Shown: positions 1 to 5,884 of the stretch, one piece after another
Numbering within the stretch: position 1 is the stretch's first letter
Layout: every line of letters begins with the position of its first letter
Assembly: GCA_023396215.1 (NCBI GenBank)
Contig: JAEWWW010000007.1
Span: 1-5,919 of the forward strand
From: Bacillota bacterium
GTDB lineage: Bacteria; Bacillota; Clostridia; Oscillospirales; Ruminococcaceae
DNA length: 5,919 nucleotides
Direction of reading: 5' to 3'
Made by a program: the position numbers and the translations under genes
The notes under the pieces: model-generated
Told to the model about the DNA's origin: nothing
Databases searched by the model: none
The model's input: only the letters and a program-made list of their open reading frames with translations

Positions 1-186
1 ATGCAGATTTCCGAAGCCAACGCCGCCGAAGCCGCTTTGGAACAGCCTGCCGCCGCCTCGGACAAGCTCTACATATCCACCGAAACCCTCGCGAAGGATT
101 ATCCCCTGTTTTCCACCTCGCTGCTCAACCTCATCAGCAGCTCGGAAAAATTCATCGGCACCGGGTGCAACCTGCGGCAGGGATAG
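1..186 (+). CDS. Unrecognised protein, probably C-terminal fragment
   Basis: An open frame runs from the first base of the window to a TAG at 184-186, giving 61 residues. It begins with ATG at base 1, but with no upstream sequence I cannot tell a true start from an internal methionine; the second is more likely. The first 20 or so residues are rich in Ala and Glu and look like a linker. The rest (about residues 22-61) is a mixed, mildly hydrophobic sequence ending in Cys-Asn-Leu-Arg-Gln-Gly. I see no membrane segment, catalytic motif or family signature and do not assign a function. A strong intrinsic terminator at 248-284 lies about 60 bases downstream, which supports this being the real 3' end of a transcribed gene, separate from the genes that follow. 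Confidence 0.5.
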   Translation: MQISEANAAEAALEQPAAASDKLYISTETLAKDYPLFSTSLLNLISSSEKFIGTGCNLRQG

Positions 187-247
187 GCCCGGTTTGCAGA
201 ACAGTATTATAGTAACATTTTCCGCATCAAAAGAAAAGTGGTATTCC

Positions 248-284
248 GCTGCTCCCCGGCCATTGGCCCGAGAGCAGCTTTTTT
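248..284 (+). terminator. Rho-independent terminator of the first gene
   Basis: GCTGCTC at 248-254 pairs perfectly with GAGCAGC at 272-278, and inside it GGCC at 258-261 pairs with GGCC at 265-268 around an ATT loop. The stem is followed at once by six T residues (279-284). A GC-rich hairpin plus a T-run on the + strand, 60 bases past the first stop codon, is a textbook intrinsic terminator. Confidence 0.82.
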
Positions 285-316
285 GCGCCGCGGGGCGTTT
301 GCGACGGGGGCGGCAA

Positions 317-352
317 CGGCTGTTTTGCGCGGTGCGGCGGCAGTTTTGCCGG
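317..352. repeat. Imperfect short tandem repeat with hairpin
   Basis: CGGCTGTTTTGC at 317-328 recurs as CGGCAGTTTTGC at 338-349, 11 of 12 bases the same with a 21-base offset. The second copy forms a 5-bp hairpin (CGGCA 338-342 with TGCCG 347-351, GTTT loop). Only two copies are visible and no function is evident. It may be an element-like remnant or chance similarity in low-complexity GC-rich DNA. Confidence 0.3.
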
Positions 353-452
353 AAAAGACACGAAACGCGGGTCAATCTGTGTGTTTATAAAGCCAAAATC
401 ACCCCGCCTTATCCCGGCAGACCGGGCGCTGTATTTTTCAGGCAACCCCGGC

Positions 453-488
453 AAAAACCGCTGTTTTTCGCATAGCGGGGCGGTTTTT
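453..488. terminator. Possible bidirectional terminator hairpin
   Basis: AAAAACCGC at 453-461 is the exact reverse complement of GCGGTTTTT at 480-488, so an A-tract/T-tract flanks a short GC stem on both strands, as in bidirectional terminators. The 18-base loop is long and an alternative inner pairing exists (CCGCT 458-462 with AGCGG 474-478). The stem is weaker than that at 248-284. It may insulate the downstream promoter from leftover read-through. Confidence 0.42.
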
Positions 489-515
489 CGCCAATGCTTG
501 TTCACGATTTATCTA

Positions 516-544
516 TTGCAAAAAAAGGGCGTATGTAATACTAT
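516..544 (+). promoter_or_regulatory. Candidate sigma-A promoter for lipoprotein gene
   Basis: TTGCAA (516-521) and TACTAT (539-544) are separated by exactly 17 bases and each matches four of six consensus positions. They lie in the most AT-rich stretch of the upstream region. The predicted start of transcription, near 551, would give a leader of about 70 bases before the ATG at 622. The perfect palindrome CTATTAATAG (541-550) overlaps the -10 box and is a candidate operator. Both hexamers are weak, so other spacings are possible. Confidence 0.4.
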
Positions 545-557
545 TAATAGTGGAAAT

Positions 558-584
558 GGGGACAAGCCTTCGGGCCGGCGCCCC
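558..584 (+). promoter_or_regulatory. 5' leader stem-loop with UUCG tetraloop
   Basis: GCC (566-568), TTCG (569-572), GGC (573-575) form a C(UUCG)G tetraloop hairpin, a very stable RNA loop type. Outer GGGG (558-561) can pair with CCCC (581-584) across an internal loop. A competing fold pairs GGGC (572-575) with GCCC (580-583). The structure ends about 20 bases before the ribosome binding site. It may stabilise the mRNA 5' end; no known riboswitch class is recognised. Confidence 0.38.
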
Positions 585-604
585 TTTACAGTTTTATGGC
601 TCGA

Positions 605-611
605 AAAGGAG
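605..611 (+). promoter_or_regulatory. Ribosome binding site deciding lipoprotein start
   Basis: AAAGGAG ends 10 bases before ATG 622. It fixes the start at 622 instead of the in-frame ATG at 550, which has no comparable site, lies beside the -10 box and would place 24 extra residues in front of an otherwise perfect lipoprotein signal peptide. Confidence 0.8.
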
Positions 612-621
612 TGTGAGGTAT

Positions 622-1926
622 ATGAAAAGACTGGCGGCGGCCCTTTGCTGCGCCCTGCTGCTTTCTGCCTGCACCCCGGTTTTTTTATCCACCAACGACC
701 TCATCCGCCCGCCCAAGCTTTCGGATGTGCAGACGCAGGTGGAAAACGCCCTGCTCTCGGCGCTGGGGCTGGGGCGCGGGGGCATCACCCTGAAATATCC
801 CCGTTCGGGCGAGTACCGCTCGGCCTTCATGTTCTATGACATCGACAACAACGGGCAGGACGAGGCGCTGGTCTTTTACAGCGCCGGGGGCGACGACGCC
901 ACCCGCATCAACATCCTCTCCGAAGCCTCGGGAAGCTGGGTTTCGGTTTACGACCTGCCCGGCATTGGGCAGGAGATTGAATCGGTCAGCTTCGCCAGCC
1001 TGACCCGGGACGATAAGCTGGATATGATTGTCGGCTGGGAGAGCGCGGGAGACCCGCTGCGCACCCTTTCGGTGCTGCGCTTTGACGGCGACCGGCTGCG
1101 CACCCTCTTCACCGGCAGCTACAGCGGCTACGCCATCGCCAATCTGGATGACGACCCGCTGGAGGAGCTGGTGCTGGTGGGGCTGCCCGGCTCCAGCATG
1201 CCCTATGTTCGTTTGGTCAAGCCCGACCTCAACCGTCTGGATGTGGTCAGCGAGGTGGAGCTCAATCAGGACTTTATCTCGCTGGAGCAAATCACGGCAG
1301 GCAGCCTTTCGCCCGCCATCCGTGGGGTGGTCATCGACGGGCTGCTGGATAGCAGAACGCTTGCCACCGAGGCGGTGGCGCTGGTGGATGGCAAGCTGAC
1401 CCTTCCTTTGGAGGCCGCGCCCGAGTACTACGACCTGACCCAGCGGCCGGCCAACGGGGTGCTTTCGCTGGATATCAACAAGGACGGCTTTATCGAGCTG
1501 CCCACCCCCCTGACCGCCCCGGGCTATGAGGATGTGAAAAAGGCCGACCAGCTAGCCCTCACCCAATACCGGCAGGTTTCCACCGCCGGGTTTGTGCCCG
1601 GGGTCACCTGCTTTATCAACCCTACCGCCGGCTACCGCTTCACGCTGCCCAGCCGCTGGGTGGGCAAGGTATCCCTCTCGGTGCAGGCCAGCACCGGCGA
1701 GGTCAAGTTCTTCCGCTATGCCGGCTCGCTGGAGGACCAGTCGGGGGAGCTGCTGCGCATCAGGGTTTATTCCCTCAAGGATTATCAGGATAAGTTTGAT
1801 ACCGAAAAATATATTCAGATTGGGCGCAAGGGCAACTTTGTCTATTACGCGTATCTGCACCGGGAGGGCGCGGGCGAGCTTGCACTGAAAAAAGAGGAGC
1901 TTTCGGGCCTGTTCACCCTGCTGTAG
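622..1926 (+). CDS. Secreted lipoprotein with FG-GAP/VCBS-like repeats
   Basis: The 434-residue product has a typical lipoprotein signal: Lys2-Arg3, a hydrophobic stretch, then the lipobox Leu-Ser-Ala-Cys with Cys17 as the expected lipidation site. It should be anchored on the outer face of the cytoplasmic membrane. The N-terminal two thirds contains recurring Asp-rich turns followed by a hydrophobic strand: DIDNNGQDE (73-81), TRDDKLD (128-134), NLDDDPLEE (174-182) and DINKDGFIE (284-292). This pattern is usual in FG-GAP/VCBS beta-propeller-like repeats and calcium-binding loops. Residues about 331-434 form a separate C-terminal part that I do not recognise, starting with a FINPTAGYRFTLPSRW segment. 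There is no catalytic signature. The gene lies 81 bases upstream of the response regulator in the same direction and is probably co-transcribed with it, so a role linked to the two-component system is possible but not shown. The ligand and function are unknown. Confidence 0.92.
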   Translation: MKRLAAALCCALLLSACTPVFLSTNDLIRPPKLSDVQTQVENALLSALGLGRGGITLKYPRSGEYRSAFMFYDIDNNGQDEALVFYSAGGDDATRINILSEASGSWVSVYDLPGIGQEIESVSFASLTRDDKLDMIVGWESAGDPLRTLSVLRFDGDRLRTLFTGSYSGYAIANLDDDPLEELVLVGLPGSSMPYVRLVKPDLNRLDVVSEVELNQDFISLEQITAGSLSPAIRGVVIDGLLDSRTLATEAVALVDGKLTLPLEAAPEYYDLTQRPANGVLSLDINKDGFIELPTPLTAPGYEDVKKADQLALTQYRQVSTAGFVPGVTCFINPTAGYRFTLPSRWVGKVSLSVQASTGEVKFFRYAGSLEDQSGELLRIRVYSLKDYQDKFDTEKYIQIGRKGNFVYYAYLHREGAGELALKKEELSGLFTLL

Positions 1927-1960
1927 CCGGTGTTCCGGGCGGGGCGGAGCCCCAACCGGC
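1926..1960 (+). other. Nested stem-loop between lipoprotein and regulator
   Basis: GCCGGT (1926-1931) pairs with ACCGGC (1955-1960), and inside it GGGGC (1941-1945) pairs with GCCCC (1949-1953) around a GGA loop. The structure begins on the last base of the lipoprotein stop codon. No T-run follows, so it is not a standard terminator. It could slow decay or set a processing boundary, making the lipoprotein message differ in amount from the regulator message. Confidence 0.45.
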
Positions 1961-2007
1961 ACAAACAGGAGCTTTGCCTTTTCTGCAAACCTGAAGAGGA
2001 GGTCGCT

Positions 2008-2703
2008 ATGAAGAAAATCTTAGTGGTAGAGGATGAGGACGTCATCCGCGATTTTGTGGTTATCAACCTGCAGCGGGCGGGCTATGAGGTAACCCCCGCC
2101 CCCAACGGGGAGGAAGCCCTGCGCATCTTTGAGGAGGCGGGCGGCAACTTTGACGTGGCGCTGCTGGACGTGATGATGCCGGGCATTGACGGCTTTGCCG
2201 TCTGCAAAAAAATTCGTGAAAAGAGCGATTCCATCGGCATCATCATGCTTTCGGCCAAGACGCAGGAGATGGATAAGGTCAACGGCCTGATGCTGGGGGC
2301 GGACGACTATGTGACCAAGCCCTTCAGCCCCTCCGAGCTGGTGGCGCGGGTGGATGCCATCCACCGCCGGGTCAGCATGGCGGCCGGCCGCGGGGCCAAC
2401 ACCGGCGACATTGTTTCGGGGCCGTTTTCGCTTAACCAGCGCAGCCGCACCCTGAGCAAAAACGGGCAGCTCATCGACCTGACCCAGGTGGAGTTTCAGC
2501 TCATGGAGCTTTTTTTGCGCAACCCCAACGTGGCGCTGGAGCGCAGTGAGATACTCTCCAAGGTTTGGGGCGAAAGCTATTTTGGCGATGTGAAGATTGT
2601 GGACGTTAACATTCGCCGCCTGCGCATGAAGATTGAGGACCAACCGTCTAACCCGAAGTACCTTTCAACTGTGTGGGGTTACGGCTACAAGTGGTGTGAA
2701 TAA
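2008..2703 (+). CDS. OmpR/PhoB-family response regulator
   Basis: The 231-residue product has the standard family length. An N-terminal receiver domain (about 2-120) shows the acidic pocket Glu8-Asp9, the phospho-acceptor Asp54 in LLDVMMPG, Ser82 at the conserved Ser/Thr position and Lys104 in the VTKPF motif. The C-terminal winged-helix DNA-binding domain (about 135-230) includes the TQVEFQLMELFLRNP helix, the recognition helix DVNIRRLRMKIE (199-210) and the closing YLSTVWGYGYKW hairpin. All key residues are present, so it should be activated by phosphorylation and bind DNA as a dimer. The start is set by AAGAGGAGG ending 5 bases before ATG 2008; the in-frame GTG at 1930 lacks support. Its partner is almost certainly the kinase starting at 2945. 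Similarity to WalR, PhoP or ResD types cannot be resolved by eye, so no gene name is given. Confidence 0.97.
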   Translation: MKKILVVEDEDVIRDFVVINLQRAGYEVTPAPNGEEALRIFEEAGGNFDVALLDVMMPGIDGFAVCKKIREKSDSIGIIMLSAKTQEMDKVNGLMLGADDYVTKPFSPSELVARVDAIHRRVSMAAGRGANTGDIVSGPFSLNQRSRTLSKNGQLIDLTQVEFQLMELFLRNPNVALERSEILSKVWGESYFGDVKIVDVNIRRLRMKIEDQPSNPKYLSTVWGYGYKWCE

Positions 2704-2944
2704 TTTTTTGTGATACCTCCCCCGCCTGCGGAGGGGAGGATAAGCGTGCTCGACTATGTGGGGCTGCAAAAGGCCATACGGTGTGGAGCATATATCTTTC
2801 GCCTGCGGTGGCGGGAAAACAGGCGGCACTACATGGTAGGGCCGCGGCTGTCACAGTTAAAAGGCCCCCGCTTTCGCGGCCCGGAGGCAAGGCTTCCGGA
2901 TGCGGCGGGCGGCGGTCAGAAAACCCGGAGGGAGGGCAAAGGCA
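2704..2944. repeat. Hairpin-rich spacer between regulator and kinase
   Basis: This 241-base gap has no credible gene. It contains several inverted repeats: CCTCCCC (2716-2722) with GGGGAGG (2733-2739); CGCCTG (2800-2805) with CAGGCG (2820-2825); CCGC (2868-2871) with GCGG (2876-2879); and an 8-bp stem 2881-2888 with 2892-2899 including one G-T pair. The 9-mer CGCCTGCGG occurs twice (2723-2731 and 2800-2808). This looks like an inserted or decayed dispersed palindromic element, a class seen between genes in GC-rich gut Clostridia, but only one location is visible here, so the repeat nature is inferred. None of the hairpins is followed by a T-run, so I do not call a terminator, and I see no convincing promoter. 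Confidence 0.4.
2927..2936 (+). promoter_or_regulatory. Ribosome binding site supporting a TTG start
   Basis: GGAGGGAGGG lies 8 bases upstream of the in-frame TTG at 2945. The competing in-frame ATG at 2900 has only a GGAGG at 2883-2887, 12 bases away and inside a predicted hairpin (2881-2899). The strong, well-spaced site favours TTG as the kinase start. Confidence 0.6.
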
Positions 2945-4354
2945 TTGGCGGTAAAACGGCTTACCAAGCGCTGGCTGTACAACAGCTTCAGCGTCATTTT
3001 GGTCATCCTCCTTTCGCTGGTGGCCCTTTTTTCCTTCGGCATCAAAAGCTATTACTACAGCAACGTGCGCCAGACCATCCTTTCGCAGGCCAACTATGTG
3101 GATAGCCTGCTGGTGCGGTTTTCCGAGGATAGTTCCACCGATTTTTCAACCCAGATGCGCAAGCTGGTGGAAAACTTTTCAGAAAAGCAGCGGATGGAGC
3201 TGATGGCCATCGACGCCGACGGCGACGTGCTGCTGACCTCCAGCGGCTTTGAGCCGCCCCAACGCCTTGATATGCCCGATTATGTGGAGGCGCTGCAATC
3301 CAACGACCGTTACGGCGAGTTTGTGGGCAAGCTGGGGGAAGAAAACATCATGGCCATCACCCTGATGTCTCAGGTGGCCGATGAAAACCTTTCCGCCATG
3401 CGCTATGTGGTTTCGCTGACGCTGGTCGACCGCCAGATTGTAATCCTGATTATGGTCATCAGCTTCACCGGCATAGCCATTCTGTTTTTTGTCATCGTTT
3501 CCAGCTCCTACTTCATAAACTCGATTATCAACCCGGTGGGCCGCATCGGCGACACCGCCCGGCGCATTGCCCAAGGCGACCTGCAGGCACGGCTCACCAA
3601 GACCAACGACGATGAAATCGGCGAGCTTTGCGACACCATCAACTATATGGCCGAGGAGCTTGCCGCCACCGAGCAGCTCAAAAACGACTTTATCTCCTCG
3701 GTTTCTCACGAGCTGCGCACCCCCCTGACCGCCATTAAGGGCTGGGGGGAAACATTGCAGGGCGACGGCGGCGCCGACCCCGAGATGCTGGGCAAAGGGA
3801 TGCGGGTGATTCTCAACGAAACCGAGCGGCTTTCCACCATGGTGGAGGAGCTTCTGGACTTTTCGCGGATGCAGAGCGGCCACCTGAGCATGACCATGCA
3901 GAAGCTGGATATTCTGGCCGAGCTTTCAGACGCCGTGCTGATGTTTACCCAGCGGGCCCGGCAGGATAACATCGCCCTGCATTACGATGAGCCGGAGGAT
4001 TTTGCCGTGGTGGAGGGCGACCGCAACCGGCTGCGGCAGGTGTTTGTCAACATCATCGACAACGCCCTGAAATACTCCGACAGCGGGGGCTGCGTCGTCA
4101 TTACGGCAGGGCGGCAGGGCCGGCAGTTTGTGGTGTCGGTCAGCGATACCGGCATCGGTATCTCCCCCGAGGATCTGCCCAAGGTAAAGACCAAATTTTA
4201 TAAGGCCAGCTCCACCCGGCGCGGGTCAGGCATCGGCCTTGCGGTGGCTGACGAGATTGTCCGCCTGCATGGCGGCAACCTGCACATCGACTCGGCGGTG
4301 GGGCAAGGCACCACCGTGACCATCTTGCTGCCGCTGGCAGAGCAGCAGCACTAG
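2945..4354 (+). CDS. Membrane sensor histidine kinase (HAMP, HisKA, HATPase)
   Basis: From the TTG start the product is 469 residues (484 if ATG 2900 is used). A short basic N-terminus precedes membrane segment 1 (about 12-32). An extracytoplasmic region follows (about 33-164), including an IDADGDVLLTSSG strand-turn that resembles Cache/PAS-type sensors. Membrane segment 2 (about 165-186) leads to a HAMP linker (about 188-241) with NPVGRIGDTARRIAQGDL. The HisKA H-box is SSVSHELRTPLTAIKGW with the phospho-accepting His255. The ATPase domain has the N-box NIIDNALKYS (Asn369, Asn373), the G1 box DTGIGI (Asp401), the F-box KFYKAS and the G2 box GSGIGLAV (about 427-434). All catalytic boxes are present, so it should autophosphorylate and signal to the regulator at 2008-2703. 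The ATP lid between F-box and G2 is short. The signal sensed is unknown; the upstream lipoprotein is a possible partner. The 241-base gap from its regulator is unusually wide. Confidence 0.95.
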   Translation: MAVKRLTKRWLYNSFSVILVILLSLVALFSFGIKSYYYSNVRQTILSQANYVDSLLVRFSEDSSTDFSTQMRKLVENFSEKQRMELMAIDADGDVLLTSSGFEPPQRLDMPDYVEALQSNDRYGEFVGKLGEENIMAITLMSQVADENLSAMRYVVSLTLVDRQIVILIMVISFTGIAILFFVIVSSSYFINSIINPVGRIGDTARRIAQGDLQARLTKTNDDEIGELCDTINYMAEELAATEQLKNDFISSVSHELRTPLTAIKGWGETLQGDGGADPEMLGKGMRVILNETERLSTMVEELLDFSRMQSGHLSMTMQKLDILAELSDAVLMFTQRARQDNIALHYDEPEDFAVVEGDRNRLRQVFVNIIDNALKYSDSGGCVVITAGRQGRQFVVSVSDTGIGISPEDLPKVKTKFYKASSTRRGSGIGLAVADEIVRLHGGNLHIDSAVGQGTTVTILLPLAEQQH

Positions 4355-4414
4355 GGGCTTTCCATTTTCAGAACCTCCCTGGCCCGCTCATCTTTTATAC
4401 GCAGGAGGAACCCC

Positions 4415-4924
4415 ATGCTGCAGATAACCCCCGCCCGGCTGCCCGAGGACTGGGCCGAAGCCAAGCTTCTGGTGGAAGAATATGCCCACTCGCTGGATTT
4501 TGATCTTGCCTTTCAGCATTTTGACCGCGAGCTGGCCACCCTGCCCGAGATGTATGGGCCCCCCGGCGGCTGTATGCTGCTTGCCCGCATAGAGGGCAAG
4601 GCGGTGGGCTGCGTCGCCCTGCGGCCAATGGACGGCCAGATTTGCGAGATGAAGCGCCTTTACCTGCGACCGGCTGCCCGGGGCAGCGGCGCCGGCAGGG
4701 CGTTGACCTGCGAGATTATCGCGCAGGCCCGGCGGATGGGCTACACCGCCATCCGCCTTGATACCGTGAAAACAATGCAATCGGCAGTGGCTATCTACCA
4801 CTCGCTGGGCTTTGAAAATATAGCGCCCTACTGCCACAACCCCATTGAGGGCGCAATCTATATGGAGCTGGTTCTATCCCCCGATGGCGCAGAGGCCATA
4901 CATCAGGGCGAAGCGGCTTTGTAA
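4415..4924 (+). CDS. GNAT-family N-acetyltransferase
   Basis: The 169-residue cytoplasmic protein has the GNAT fold signature. The strand EMKRLYLRP (78-86) leads into the acetyl-CoA pyrophosphate-binding loop ARGSGAGRAL (Arg89-Gly90-x-Gly92-x-Gly94), then a helix ending in ARRMGY. The C-terminal motif YHSLGF (128-133) is followed by YCHNPIEGAIYMEL, common in small GNAT enzymes. It should transfer an acetyl group from acetyl-CoA to an amine; the substrate (small molecule, peptide or protein) cannot be read from sequence. CAGGAGGA ending 5 bases before ATG 4415 fixes the start. It begins 60 bases after the kinase with no clear terminator between, and ends 24 bases before the DUF1385 gene, so it may be read with either. 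About 15 residues at the C-terminus, rich in Ala and Glu, extend past the usual end of the fold. Confidence 0.93.
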   Translation: MLQITPARLPEDWAEAKLLVEEYAHSLDFDLAFQHFDRELATLPEMYGPPGGCMLLARIEGKAVGCVALRPMDGQICEMKRLYLRPAARGSGAGRALTCEIIAQARRMGYTAIRLDTVKTMQSAVAIYHSLGFENIAPYCHNPIEGAIYMELVLSPDGAEAIHQGEAAL

Positions 4925-4948
4925 ATTTCTAAAGAACGAGGTAACACA

Positions 4949-5884
4949 ATGTCCAATAAACAAGCGATAAAGACCTCCATTGGGGGTCAGGCCCTCATCG
5001 AGGGTATTATGATGCGGGGGCCTCAAACCTCCGCCATGGCCATCCGCCTGCCCGACGGCGAAATCAGCCTGGATACCTGGGAAACCAACAAGGGCGGCTT
5101 GACCCCATGGTACAAAAAAGCCCCCCTCGTCCGGGGCTGCTTCAACTTTGTGGATACCATGAAGCTGGGGTACAAGTGCCTGATGCAGTCGGCGGAAAAA
5201 TCCGGCTTCGATTTGGAGGAGCCCTCCGAGTTTGAAAAAAAGCTGGCCAAAATGCTGGGTAAAAACCTGACAACAGTGGTTTCGGGGCTGGCCATGGTGC
5301 TGGGCACCGGCCTTGCCGTGCTGCTGTTTATGGTGCTGCCCTCCACGCTGGCAGGGCTGACCGCACCCTTCATCCCCGGCCGTCTGGGGCTTTCCACGGT
5401 GGAAGGGGTACTTAAAATCGTCATCTTTCTGCTGTATCTGGCGGGCGTTTCCCGCGTGCCGGATATCAAGCGGGTGTTTGAGTACCACGGCGCCGAGCAC
5501 AAAACCATCGCCTGCTATGAGGACGGCAAGGAGATGACGGTGGAGAACATTCGCGGCTATACCCGTTTTCACCCCCGCTGCGGCACCAGCTTTCTGCTGA
5601 TTGTCATGGTTGTTTCTATTCTGGTTTCCTCGGTCGTTACCTGGAACAGCGTGTTTGTGCGGGTGCTGCTCAAAATTTTGATGCTGCCGCTGGTGGTGAG
5701 CATCGCCTATGAGATTATTAAGCTGGCGGGGCGCTACGACAATGTCCTGACCCGCATCATCTCGGCCCCCGGCCTGTGGCTGCAGCGGCTCACCACCAAC
5801 GAGCCGGACGACAGCCAGATAGAGATTGCCATCGCCGCCATGCAGCCCTGCATCCCGGAGGATAAAAACGATGACCGATGGTAA
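4949..5884 (+). CDS. yqhQ: DUF1385 family membrane protein (YqhQ-like)
   Basis: The 311-residue product carries the hallmarks of the DUF1385/YqhQ family: IGGQALIEGIMMRGP near the N-terminus (11-25), EYHGAEHKTIACYEDG (178-193), RFHPRCGTSFLL (207-217) and a C-terminal LTTNEPDDSQIEIAIAAM (281-298). The grouped residues His180, Glu183, His184, His208 and Cys211 look like a metal site, in keeping with the family's description as a predicted metal-dependent enzyme; no reaction has been firmly assigned. Hydrophobic segments near 108-130, 150-167, 213-231 and 238-256 suggest a polytopic membrane protein. The length is normal for the family. A moderate ribosome site (GAGG, 4938-4941) precedes ATG 4949. 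The 3' end overlaps the next gene by 14 bases. In many Firmicutes this gene sits directly before prmC and prfA, and that linkage supports both calls. The symbol follows the Bacillus subtilis name. Confidence 0.95.
   Translation: MSNKQAIKTSIGGQALIEGIMMRGPQTSAMAIRLPDGEISLDTWETNKGGLTPWYKKAPLVRGCFNFVDTMKLGYKCLMQSAEKSGFDLEEPSEFEKKLAKMLGKNLTTVVSGLAMVLGTGLAVLLFMVLPSTLAGLTAPFIPGRLGLSTVEGVLKIVIFLLYLAGVSRVPDIKRVFEYHGAEHKTIACYEDGKEMTVENIRGYTRFHPRCGTSFLLIVMVVSILVSSVVTWNSVFVRVLLKILMLPLVVSIAYEIIKLAGRYDNVLTRIISAPGLWLQRLTTNEPDDSQIEIAIAAMQPCIPEDKNDDRW

Larger units (their letters stand above)
187..621. other. Non-coding intergenic region (435 bases)
   Basis: No credible gene is seen in this gap. The open frames crossing it are Arg/Pro/Cys-rich, lack ribosome binding sites and run through the terminator hairpins. 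The stretch holds, in order, a strong terminator for the preceding gene (248-284), a short near-duplication with a hairpin (317-352), another 5-bp hairpin (CCGGG arms at 413-417 and 422-426), a possible bidirectional terminator (453-488), an AT-rich promoter-like segment (about 500-550), a leader stem-loop (558-584) and the ribosome binding site of the lipoprotein gene (605-611). The layout reads as the boundary between two transcription units. Confidence 0.75.

Noticed and set aside
194..475. 93-codon open frame on the + strand and an overlapping 92-codon frame on the - strand (227-505)
   Set aside because: Arg/Pro/Cys-rich composition, no ribosome binding site, and both cross the strong terminator hairpin at 248-284. 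They read as chance frames in GC-rich DNA.
550..621. Upstream in-frame ATG at 550 as the lipoprotein start
   Set aside because: No ribosome binding site before it, it sits next to the -10 box, and it would bury the lipoprotein signal peptide 24 residues inside the protein.
187..621. CRISPR array, attachment site or insertion sequence
   Set aside because: No regularly spaced repeats, no transposase-like frame and no terminal inverted repeats with target duplication are visible here or elsewhere in the window.
2716..2739. 7-bp hairpin after the regulator as an intrinsic terminator
   Set aside because: No T-run follows it; the only T-run nearby (2704-2709) lies before the stem on the + strand, and the opposite strand carries no gene needing a terminator here.
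2764..2796. Possible internal promoter for the kinase (CTGCAA and TATATC)
   Set aside because: The spacing of 21 bases is too long and the -35 match is poor.
2710..3105. 131-codon + strand frame spanning the regulator-kinase gap and the kinase start
   Set aside because: It overlaps the first 160 bases of the kinase in another frame, has no ribosome binding site and no protein-like hydrophobic pattern.
3179..3883. Long open frame (234 codons) on the - strand inside the kinase
   Set aside because: It lies wholly opposite a well-supported kinase, is His/Gly/Val-rich without recognisable motifs, and is expected from the codon bias of the + strand gene. The same applies to 685-1290 and 4874-5572 on the - strand.
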